Shown here: piece by piece, positions 55,261 to 64,000 of the stretch
How positions within the stretch are numbered: position 1 is the stretch's first letter
Layout: each line of letters starts with the position of its first letter
Assembly (NCBI GenBank): GCA_022559845.1
Contig: CM040124.1
Coordinates: 71,385,491 to 71,449,490 of the forward strand
Direction: 5' to 3'
Length of the DNA: 64,000 bases
Source of the DNA: Amorphophallus konjac
Lineage: Eukaryota; Streptophyta; Magnoliopsida; Alismatales; Araceae
Notes under the pieces: model-generated
Seen by the model: the letters and a program-made list of their open reading frames with translations, nothing else
Told to the model about the DNA's origin: nothing
Databases searched by the model: none
Made by a program: the position numbers and the translations under genes

Positions 55261-56108
55261 GTTTGCTCGGCGTGCCGGTCCGGTGGGTCCGGAGATGATT
55301 CCGAAGCTCCCGTTGACTATTCCTCTCGCCCTGGTCCTGGAAAAACCTTGACGTGGAGTCGAGGAAGCTCTCGACACGACGAACGGCCTTGATCAGACTT
55401 CCGCATGTGTCTGGTCCGAGCACACGGATGTCCTGGTGGTACGGCCTTCGGCACTACGATTTGTGCTCCTGGTTGAGACGGATTCGTGCTCGAAGCTTCT
55501 TTGCATGATGGTGTTGCATCCTGGATAATTTCGCCTTGAACGGCGATCAATTGGCCACTAAAGGGCCCATTATGACGGGGAGCCGAACCCATGTCGGGTA
55601 ATCGGGACCCTCTGCTGACAGAGCCCTCGGCCCCTTGTTGTGGACGGCCGAGGATGTTCTTCCTCCTTAGGAGAGCCATTGGGTAGACCGTCGTCCTTGG
55701 TCGGGTGACAGATGTGGGGTAGCGGCATGACGAGGTCGATACCGGATCATTGGGCAGGCTTGATCGCGCTACCGATTGGTTGTGAGTTCATTTCGACTCT
55801 CCTGAGGTAAAATCCCCGGTGCTCATTTCAAGGCGACTTGAGGCCCCGTCATCTTGAAGGGTCTTTGATAAGGTGGTCTTCATCGGTTTCTGTGATTCAA
55901 TGGGCCGTATCATTCGTCTTTGCGGCTTGGTTGCTGAAGGATCATATTTTGAGTGCCAACAAATGCCCCCCAGACGTAGGCGGTGCAAGTGAGGCAGGAA
56001 TGCGGCAAGGCCTACGGATGAGCTTCGTTTGGTTGACAGAAGCTCGAATGGCACTTGATTCCGGTTTGGGACGTTAATCCGGCGAGGCAGGAAGCTTGAC
56101 GGCATCAC
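55261..56108. other. spacer between the two divergent GC-palindrome blocks, no gene recognised
   Basis: Open frames exist on both strands, but none shows a known domain or biased codon pattern I can defend. The phrase GTGCCAACAAATGCCCCCC (about 55959) looks like an LTR or splice-region remnant. It may be the body of a U3 region. Confidence 0.35.
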
Positions 56109-56277
56109 TTAAAACGGCGCGCCCCTAACTTCATTGGTTAAAACGGCGCGGCTAAATCCGGCGCGCCCTAGGCTTTTGAGGTTAAAACGGCGCCGTCTTT
56201 ACGGCGTGCAAACGTCTTAAAACGGCGCGCCCCTGGGCGCGCCGTTTTAACAAGGGTGGAGCCCCCCCTATATATTA
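56109..56277 (+). promoter_or_regulatory. GGCGCGCC palindrome block and TATA upstream of PMD gene E
   Basis: Several AAAACGGCG(C)GCC copies culminate in a perfect inverted repeat: TTAAAACGGCGCGCCC (56217-56232) and its complement (56235-56250), with 16-bp arms and a 2-nt spacer. CTATATATTA (56268-56277) is a clear TATA box 18 bp further on. A CT-rich leader and the PMD start codon (56676) follow. Confidence 0.7.
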
Positions 56278-56675
56278 GCTTCTTCTTCATTTTTTTCTTC
56301 ACAGCTGTTCATTTGTGAAAGTTTCTTCTCTCTCCTCCCTTTTCCCCTTCCGCGGCGCCGAGTGGGTTCCGGGTTTGAGTGAGCCGGTGAATTGAGTCGG
56401 TGATGTGCTTTGGGTTTTGAACCCACTCTTCGGGCCCCGGGAGGCTCCTCGTAGGGCTTGTCCTCGGAGCTAAACCCCTCGGGTGTCCCATTCGGCCTTA
56501 GCTTAATGCTTATGGCTACTTTTAGGGGCTGCTCCCTCTGTGGACAGCTCCAGCTTTTCTTTCGGCAAATCCCTGAGCTGGGGAGATGCTGCCGGAATTT
56601 TGTCAAAAATATTGCTGCGGTCAACTGATTTCTGACTTTGCTTGTTCGCCTCTGGGCGTTGTTTTTGTAGATAAT

Positions 56676-59600
56676 ATGGCATCTGGATCATCTTCTTCCG
56701 CATCCCAGGTTGCTGTGACCTGGGGGAATGTGCATTCCCTTGATCGGGGGCCTCGACAGATAGCTGCGGTTGCTGAGTCTTCGGACTCAGAGACCGACAC
56801 CGTCGACACCGGCCGCTTATTGATTCTTGACGGCAACCACTTCCAGTATGATCGAAGGGATGGCGTCAGACTTGACCATCCCAAGGACAAGCATCTGATG
56901 GCGTTCCTTGAGCGCTTCAACCTTGGAGGGAAACGCGATTTAATTCTCGTCCGTCGAGCCGAGGGAGCCCTACTGGCGGAGAGAGACAGTTTGGCCGAGT
57001 CAGTCACTCGGGGCATGCCTATATATATCCCGGGGGAGCCCAGAAAGTGGGGAGCCGTGCTCGGGGTGCAGGAGTTATCCCTCGAGGCTGGGATGCTGAC
57101 GAGAGCGCCGCAGTATACCCCAGCTCGCTGGAATGAAACTGCCGGACGTGTTGATAGGGAGAAGCCCGTATACGGTTTATTCCTCGCCCCGCTTCATTGG
57201 GGATACCGAGACGAGCCTTTTCTTTTAGACTGTTTGGCGGTCCGGTTCAAACATCAGATTTCAGTGGGGTGGTTTGGAAAGCTCAAAGCCATCGACGCTC
57301 ATGCCTTCAGACCGGGGGCAGTTGAATTCACAGACTTTGTGTTGCGGCAGTACGCCCCCATCCTAGTGCATGCGGGTGTATACCAGAGTGTATATGCTTC
57401 ACGGTACAGGTACCCGATCTCCCGAGGTCTGTGTTGCGGGATGATCGAAGTCTTCTGCCCAGAATACAACACTTTTTACACTACAGAGGGCGAGACTTCC
57501 CTGGACCTCTGGAGTCTTTCCCAGCTGAGCGGCTTGCCCATAGACGGGGAGCCGTATGAAGAGGTTTGTTTTCCAGACTGGCTGAAGGACCAGACGGATG
57601 GGGAAGGTAGATATTTCACGGGCTTCGCCTACCGTTATCTGATGAAGGCATATCGCACCCTGCTGCGCCTGACGCTTGACTGGCGAGAGGCGCGGAAGCC
57701 TGGCGAAAAGAGGCGCGTGCGGATGGGCACGTGGCTCCAGTATTTCTTCGGTGGGGAGCAGCAGTACGAGGACTTCCCCACGGTGGTTCCGACGGCGGTG
57801 GCGCGGAAGAAAAGGGCTCGACGCCAAGTGACATATCCCGCTGCCTCAGGGAGAGGGCGGCAGGTCGGCCCGAATCCCACAGGAGTTGACGCAGTTACAC
57901 ATTGTGCTGCGTATCTGACTTATTGGCTTTGTTCGTTTGCCCTCCCTCAAGGGGACGAGACAGTAATCAGACCAGAGGCTATTTACCCTGCCTGCTTAAT
58001 GGCCTGGGGGACGAAGTTGTCCCTGTGCCCTGTGGCTCTGTGCCTCATATATAAAATGTTGGGGGATTTGCACAAGTCACGCATTCCCAGAAATTCGCGG
58101 ACAGTTGGTCCCATCCACTTTTTTAATGCCTGGGTCTGCACCCTATTTCCTGAAGCAGCTCCCCGGTCAATGCAATCAGATCGTCCTTTACCGCGGATGA
58201 TCGAATTTGCCAGTGCCGAACCGTCTTCACTGGTGGATCAGCTTTTCGCCATTCGGGGGAAGTTGACTATAGTTCCAACAGATTCCCCTGGCGTTCTGCA
58301 CTTTTGGAGCTTGGCTGCCAGCTCTAGCCCTCTTGTCAACAGGATGCGGCAATGTCGATTATTTGAGACAGAGGAATTTATTCACCAGCTGACTGGGTCG
58401 AAAAGCACAAGGCCCATCTTGGAGTCGGAACTGGTTGAGTGGGCGCTGTCTATTCATCCCAGTGTTCTTGTCTTCAGGAAGAGCGGCTTACTGTGGCTGG
58501 AGCCGTATTATCCTTTTCATTTTGGCCGGAATTTTGGGTACGACTAGCAAATTCCTTCTTCTTCAGCCCGATTCAATCTGTCGAATAGACATCGGGCTGG
58601 TCAGACGACTACGGATGAAGCCCGTGGATGGTGGGACTACTTCCATCATCGGGAGGACGTGTCATTCAGAGTGCCAACCCCGGCCCGTCTGCCCCGAGTG
58701 ACTCCAGACTTCATCAAGTGGTGGAATGCACGAACGGGCTTCTATCGGAACTTCCGGAAAGACTGCTGGCATAGCGCCGAGCGTCGTTTCCTAGATTCGC
58801 AGCGGGAGCCTATTTTGGATGTTGATCCATCCTACTTGAAGAAGCTGAAATCCTGGTCCAACACCGAGGTGATGGCATATGTAGAAGGCAGGAAAGCTAC
58901 GAAGGGCAAGTCGTCCCGAGTCGACCCGAAGATGCCAGAGATCCAGAGGGATGATTATATCAAGACTCTCTGGGGGCTGTGCCGGGTTAGCAGTGACCGG
59001 ATTGCTCTTCAGACAATCCCCCTTCCGGTGGAAGAACCTCTTCCTAGTGTGGCGAGCTGGCGCCCAGAAATCGACCGTTTTCATCCCTATCGGACCTTCA
59101 TCAGGAGGGAAGATAGGCGGGCTGACTTATATTCCAACACCCCCTGGATATTCGCCCTGCTTCATTCTCATGGGCTTTCAATTTCTGGTCCACTAGAAGT
59201 CATCCGGGACCATCAGCTCCTCATATCTTTCAAGTATGTCGACGGCTGGGGATTCGACCACTTGAGCTTATATCATCACTTGTCATCCCGTGCCCATGAG
59301 GATTTGGCTCAACTGACGGAGAAAAGTGAAACAATTGGTGATGTGTACTGGCTCATCCGCGAGGCGGCTTCTCGGGACAAGGCGCCATCACTACTTTACT
59401 GGCCGCTTAGTCCCCGATATACCGGGCTGCCAGGTAATGCTTGACTTCTTCTTCAGCCCTGAAGCTTCTTCTTCTATATTCAGTGTGCATCTTCTCACTT
59501 ATGTGTTTTTGCAGCTCACCTTTCTATGGAGGCGACCCGAAACTGTAGGGAGTTGATATCTAAGGCGCAGAAGCCTTCATATTTTAATATTCCAGAGCCA

Positions 59601-62099
59601 GCTCCGACCACGACACCATTACCCCCTGGGGATTCGTGAAAGTGGACCAGGTCCCAGGTCAGGGAGGCCATCAGTAGGGCCAAGAAAGCCAAGAGGGCAG
59701 AGTCCCGTGCTACTCGGGCACGTCGGAGGAAGGCTGTTGAAGAGGAGTCCACGGTTCCCCTTCCTCGGGTTCCGTCATTCTCCGAATTTGAGGCCCCCTG
59801 GACGCAAGGGCCCGAGGGTGAAGGTGACTTCTTATTCTTGCATGGCTTGTTTGTTTATTTCCGCCACCCTGGCTGATCATCCTTCCTTTTAGTGGCTGCT
59901 GGCACTACCTCCGCCGCTGTTGGGTTGGAGGCGGCAACCGGAGCTGCTGTTGAGGAGAGAGAGGAGGAAGCCCCCTCGGCCTCAGCTGAGGGTGACTTGC
60001 CTTTACTGACACCCCATCAAGACATGGAAGGTAATTTGTAGCATGCCTATAGAGCTTAGCGGCATGTTGTGGTTTCAGTCGGGTCTTGACTGTTTATTGT
60101 CTTTCCATTCCAGTCGGTGTTCGGCCCACACTGCTCCCTGAGGTCACTGCTACGGCAGGGGTTGCCATCGGAGAGCAGGGGCTTCCGAGGGACCAGCCTC
60201 TGGATATTCCATCGATGGATGTTCCCGAGATGGAGATCGCCGAGGAGGTTCTGGATAGAGGGCCTCCTCTCAGCGGCACGGTTCCTGCTCAGGTGCCGGA
60301 GGTCCGAGAGCAAGCAGAAGAATCCTCCTCCTCTGAACAAGTTGATTATGGTGGCGGCTCTGGCGATGATGAGGGATTCCCCATGGTCGACACCGAGGCT
60401 GAGGACGCCGGGGCTTCTTCAGCTTACGAGAGCGATCTGCCAACGTTCGGCCCTCCGAGGCTATTGGGAGCCGAGTACGGGCCATCGTACCCGACTGCAG
60501 GGGAAGGGCCAGAATCTTCAGAGGCCACTTTTGGAGGCCTAAATAAAGTGTCGGTTGAGGTAGGAAGTATTCTGATTCCAGGTTGCAGCACTTCTTTTAA
60601 TTTTCAAGCCAGCTGGCTGATGTACATATATGGAATGCAGGCTGAGGTGGTACCGCCAGCTATAATGATCCGCATACCCCTTCCAGATGTGGATATGGGT
60701 CAGTCGGCCTTCCCACCAGTTGTGCGGCCCATTGCCCTGCGGCTTCCACGGACCTATGCTGCTGCAGTGACCTCAAGGGAGCCCGGTGCAACTGTTGAGG
60801 TTGGCGTCCTAATCGAGGTTGTGGGGACTCAAGCCCTGGTTGCCGGCGAAGAGCCACCGCTGAGGCCAAGTGCTCTCCCGGAAGTAGAAGCGGGAGAAAT
60901 TATTGCGGAAGAAGCCGAAGCCTTATCGGTTATGGACAGCTCCCCTCTGTTGACGACCCGTGAGACTGCCCGGAAGGAGCAAGCACCCCCAGCCGCTGAG
61001 ACGGCCGTCATGACTTCACCCCAAAGTGCAGGAAAGGAAATTGCCGTCATAGAGGGCCCCTTGGCAGCCGTAACCGCAACTGTTGGGCTAGGAGTCAGCG
61101 CCATACAGACCCTGCCATCGACGTCCCTCGGGGTGGCCGATGACATCTGGGCCGACATAGATAGCAAGGTGGATTTTCAGCTCCTCGAGACTTCGCCACT
61201 AGGCCTACGATTCTCTGATGACATGGTATGGCAGTCTTTGGACAATCTCCAGCGGGTTATGTCAGCTTCTCTGGACCTGACCTATGTGCAGCTGAGGAGC
61301 TTGGTAGACCACCTCTCCCGGTCGTTATTAGCATTCGGCTGCCCCATGGGTGATTGGACTCCGCGGGTTGTAATGCTATTAAAGCACGCCAACAGGCGGG
61401 AGTTCCTGAGCCGAGAGGTTTCTGATCAGCTGACGGCTGTGAAGCTGGAGAGGGCAGATTGCCGCCCTGCTGCTTCTTCTTTGAGGGTGACCATGGAACA
61501 GCTGAGAAATGCTGCTGGCAACATCTCAGAACGCCGGCTGCTCCTCACGGCACGAGAGGCAGAGTTGCGCGCTGAACTTGCCGAGGTCAAAGTCGAACTG
61601 CAGGAAGGCGAGCGCCTCGAAACCCAGTCAAGAGAGGAAGCTGATCTGGCCGAAGGACAACTTGCCTCATTGGACGAGAAGTTATCGCAGCTGACAGCTA
61701 CTGAGGCACGGTTGCAAGAATTGACCCGACACTCCTCACTGGGTCTCTTGGAGTTGGCAGATATTTTCTGGCGTCCTTTGCTGTGATTTCATCTTGTTTT
61801 TTCTTCCTTCTTCCTTGATCGGGCTTTTCTTTTTTGGAGCTTACGTACCCCCGGGGGATGTTCCGGGCGTAAATGTATTCCGACAAGTCATATTAATGAA
61901 GATATCTCTGTTTGTCGCCTCGATCACGACTTCTTTTCTTTTCCTTCTTTTCTTTCTTCTAGCTGATCACCTGAACCCGGGGATACTTGCCGATGGCGCA
62001 GGAGAGCGCTCACGCCTTCAGGGAAGGGGTGAGGTGTTCGCTCCACCGCGACGTAGCCGTTCCCGGAACAGGGCCTTTGCCAATGTGGGACATAGGTAG
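56676..62099 (+). pseudogene. PMD-type gene E, at least five exons, nearly intact
   Basis: Start MASGSSSSASQ at 56676. Exon 1 (to 59433) carries the PMD domain: PEYNTFYTTEGETSLDLW, LSQLSGLPIDGEPYEEV, DWREARKPGEKRRVRMGTW and FHFGRNFGYD. A TAG at 58545 is followed in the same frame by more coding sequence (WWDYFHHREDVSFRVP, TPDFIKWWNARTGFY). Introns 59434-59514, 59824-59892 and 60031-60113 have GT-AG ends and keep phase. 60560-60640 is a possible fourth, 81 bp and without stops. Exon 2 has one TGA (59637). The later part is acidic and low-complexity, then a coiled coil (MEQLRNAAGNISERRLL, ELAEVKVELQEGERLE) to 61786. A possible last exon is 61960-62099. Such proteins occur as transposon-borne or host PMD genes; the role is unproven. 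Only two stops in over 1,700 codons points to recent or ongoing constraint. Confidence 0.72.
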
Positions 62100-62229
62100 C
62101 GTAGGCAGATGCACCTAGCGAACCTTGCCGCTGGTGATGAGAGGCGTGTGGTAACCATTGACGTGGGTCAACTGTAGACGCAATTATGCTTTGTTGATCA
62201 ATGAGGGTGGGAGGCCCCGGTTAGAGGGT

Positions 62230-63015
62230 AGTCGACCGGGCTTGTCGATGCTGACAAGGGTCGAAAAGGTAGACGGTCTTGTCGATGGTGACAAAAATCG
62301 GATAGGGTAGCGACTGATCTTGCTGATGGTGACAAGGGTCGAAAAGGTAGACGGTCTTGCCGATGATGACAAAAATCGGGTAGGGTAGCGACCGATCTTG
62401 CCGATGGTGACAAGGGTCGAAAAGGTAGACGGTTTTGCCGATGGTGATAAAAACCGGATAGGGTAGCGACCGATCTTGCCGATGGTGACAAGGGTCGAAA
62501 AGGTAGACGGTCTTGCCGATGGTGACAAAAACCGGATAGGGTAGCGACCGATCTTGCCGATGGTGACAAGGGTCGAAAAGGTAGACGGTCTTGCCGATGG
62601 TGACAAAAACCGGGTAAGGGTAGCGACCGATCTTGCCGATGGTGACAAGGGTCGAAAAGGTAGACGGTCTTGCCGATGGTGACAAAAACTGGATAGGGTA
62701 GCGACCGATCTTGCCGATGGTGACAAGGGTCGAAAAGGTAGATGGTCTTGTCGATGGTGACAAAAATCGGGTAAGGGTAGCGACCGATCTTGCCGATGGT
62801 GACAAGGGTCAAAAGGGTAGACGGTCTTGCCGATGGTGACAAAAACCGGATAGGGTAGCGACCGATCTTGCCGATGGTGACAAGGGTCGAAAAGTTAGAC
62901 GGTCTTGCCGATGGTGACAAAAACTGGGTAAGGGTAGCGACCGATCTTGCCGATGGTGACAAGGGTCGAAAGGGTAGACGGTCTTATCGATGATGACGAA
63001 AATCGGATAGGGTAG
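62230..63015 (+). repeat. 78-bp minisatellite, ten copies
   Basis: The phrase GACAAGGGTCGAAAAGG recurs at about 62253, 62331, 62408, 62487, 62565, 62644, 62722, 62801, 62878 and 62958, a spacing of 77-79 bp. Each unit has two CTTGCCGATGGTGACAA-type imperfect stems. 78 is a multiple of three, so long minus-strand frames stay open; they are not genes. Confidence 0.9.
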
Positions 63016-63115
63016 ATGTATGTAAGTGGGATATCGGATGAAGACTCTGCCTTGACCTCGTAAATGGCCTTCTCGACGAAGGATGGTTCATCACTATTCA
63101 TCATTCATGATCATT

Positions 63116-63255
63116 TTTTTTATTCATATTACTGGCCCAAGTGCCCTTTCGGGTTTTCGCCGAAGCCAGCCCCCTCTTACTTTTGCCCGCGCGCCCTTTC
63201 GGGTTTTCACGCGGCGGGGTACCCGATTTTGCCCGCGACGCCCTTTCGGGTTTTC
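63116..63255 (+). repeat. GCCCTTTCGGGTTTTC repeat block, first copy
   Basis: Three copies of CGCCCTTTCGGGTTTTC with different flanks. The block is repeated at 63886-64000, where it meets the window end. Confidence 0.8.
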
Positions 63256-63389
63256 GCCACAGCTGGGTTATAGCTATTTTTGCACTTGTCCTGATCATAG
63301 GAGCAAGTCTGGCGGGGTATCTCTATTTTTTAACTCCGTTTTTCTTTCTTTTTTTTTTTGGGATGCGGAAAAACTGAGCCGTGGAAATA

Positions 63390-63795
63390 TTGACTGGCCT
63401 TGTCAATGATGACAAGGACCGAATCCTGTTTCGATTCGTCGACATTGGTTAGATGTCGAAGCAAAGGGGTATGGTCTATTAACAAGGATGTAGGATCCGA
63501 GTTAGGGGTAAAGATCGAACGATCTCGCTAACGATGGCGAGGATCGCAATGTGGGTTTATTCATCGGCATGGGCTACTACCGGAACAAGGACGGGATTGT
63601 CAACAGGGACGTAAGGCCCGAGTTGAGGGTAGAGATCGACCGATCTCGTCAAGGATGACGAGGGTCGAAAAGGGTTCATTTGTCGGCATATGTTACCGCC
63701 GAAACAAGGATGGGGTAGTCAACAGGGACGTAGGGTCCAAGTTGAGGGTAGAGATCGACCGATCTCACCGATGATGACGAGGGTCGAAAAGGATG
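63390..63795 (+). repeat. about 121-bp tandem repeat with hairpins
   Basis: Three diverged units recur near 63510, 63631 and 63751 (GAGATCGACCGATCTC phrase). Each has a stem: CTCGCT...GGCGAG, CTCGTC/GACGAG, CTCACC...GACGAG. A related perfect stem CCTTGTC/GACAAGG is near 63396-63415. Confidence 0.75.
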
Positions 63796-63885
63796 TGTTA
63801 AAGGATTTTCGGCGGGACTTTGATGATTGTCCCTTTTGGGATTTCATTGGGTGGAGAATAGGAGAGGCATTTGGAAATTACCATT

Positions 63886-64000
63886 TTACTGACTCAAGCG
63901 CCCTTTCGGGTTTTCGCCAGAGACAGTCCCCTCTTGCTTTTGCCCACGCGCCCTTTCGGGTTTTCACGTGGCGGGATACCCAATTTTTCTTGTGACGCCC
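63886..64000 (+). repeat. GCCCTTTCGGGTTTTC repeat block, second copy (cut by window end)
   Basis: Direct repeat of 63116-63255 with scattered substitutions. Separation is about 770 bp, so the whole 63.1-63.9 kb unit may be tandemly repeated beyond the window. Confidence 0.75.

Larger units (their letters stand above)
62173..64000 (+). repeat. TGTAGACGC-type LTR-like region with tandem repeats, runs off window
   Basis: It starts TGTAGACGCAATTATGC, like the LTR starts at 37809 and 49528, about 75 bp after the last possible PMD exon. No purine tract precedes it, so an LTR call is tentative. It contains the 78-bp minisatellite, the roughly 121-bp repeats and a duplicated GCCCTTTCGGGTTTTC block. 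No coding sequence is supported. Confidence 0.4.

Noticed and set aside
62184..62962. Long minus-strand open frames of repeated SPSARSVATL / HHRQDRLPFRPL type
   Set aside because: They result from a 78-bp repeat whose length is a multiple of three. More than one frame is open at once and no start context or domain is present.
1..64000. tRNA or rRNA genes
   Set aside because: The only tRNA-like matches are 12-base primer sites at LTR edges. No cloverleaf or rRNA segment was recognised.

Overview
This is nuclear DNA of a flowering plant, almost certainly from a large, retrotransposon-rich genome. The grounds are Ty1/copia SIRE-type elements, Ty3/gypsy Tat-type elements, chromovirus fragments, plant mobile domain (PMD) genes with short GT-AG introns, and initiator-tRNA-Met primer sites. 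The species cannot be fixed. I see no ordinary single-copy host gene, no rRNA or tRNA gene and no CRISPR.

Layout. (1) 1-7425: plus-strand SIRE element E1, cut by the window edge, with gag tail, pol (one premature stop), ORF3, polypurine tract (PPT) and 3' LTR. (2) 7426-34.5 kb: a decayed plus-strand Tat-type gypsy element split by two nested insertions with perfect 5-bp target duplications. These are a 6.3-kb gag-only element (11569-17872, TCAAG) and a 13.5-kb minus-strand SIRE element E2 (18335-31813, GATGT). E2 has gag and ORF3 but no pol, and is itself interrupted by a 2.8-kb solo LTR (26671-29460). (3) 34.5-43.2 kb: two antisense PMD pseudogenes (B and A), split by a solo LTR (34992-37085, GGCGC) and by a gypsy 5' fragment (LTR plus gag start). 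(4) 43.2-48.4 kb: a chromovirus tail, CT-rich repeats and two more minus-strand PMD genes (C and D). (5) 48.4-56.1 kb: a Tat-type LTR start, a minus-strand RNase H-integrase remnant, a TGTAATGCCC-type LTR and GC-rich palindrome arrays. (6) 56.1-62.1 kb: a nearly intact plus-strand multi-exon PMD gene (E). (7) 62.2-64 kb: 78-bp and about 121-bp tandem repeats.

The most striking signal is regulatory. Clusters of short palindromes or hairpins lie upstream of TATA boxes in several unrelated LTR families, upstream of the internal ORF3 of both SIRE elements, and upstream of three PMD genes. Arm sequences are family-specific (GTCGAC, ACGGTC, ACGCC, GGCGGCC, GGCGCGCC), but geometry is kept. SIRE palindromes come in pairs at 13 bp (E2, solo LTR) or 21-22 bp (E1). 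The internal ORF3 cluster has the same spacing as its own LTR, and the cluster-to-TATA distance is about 135-145 bp in three SIRE LTRs. Flanking arms change together so that pairing is kept. U3 palindromes are, as I recall, known in Sireviruses; their copy before ORF3 and the look-alikes in gypsy LTRs and PMD promoters are what seem new.

Element boundaries come from TG...CA ends, target duplications, primer sites and PPTs read directly. Family assignments rest on motif recognition from memory, without a database search.
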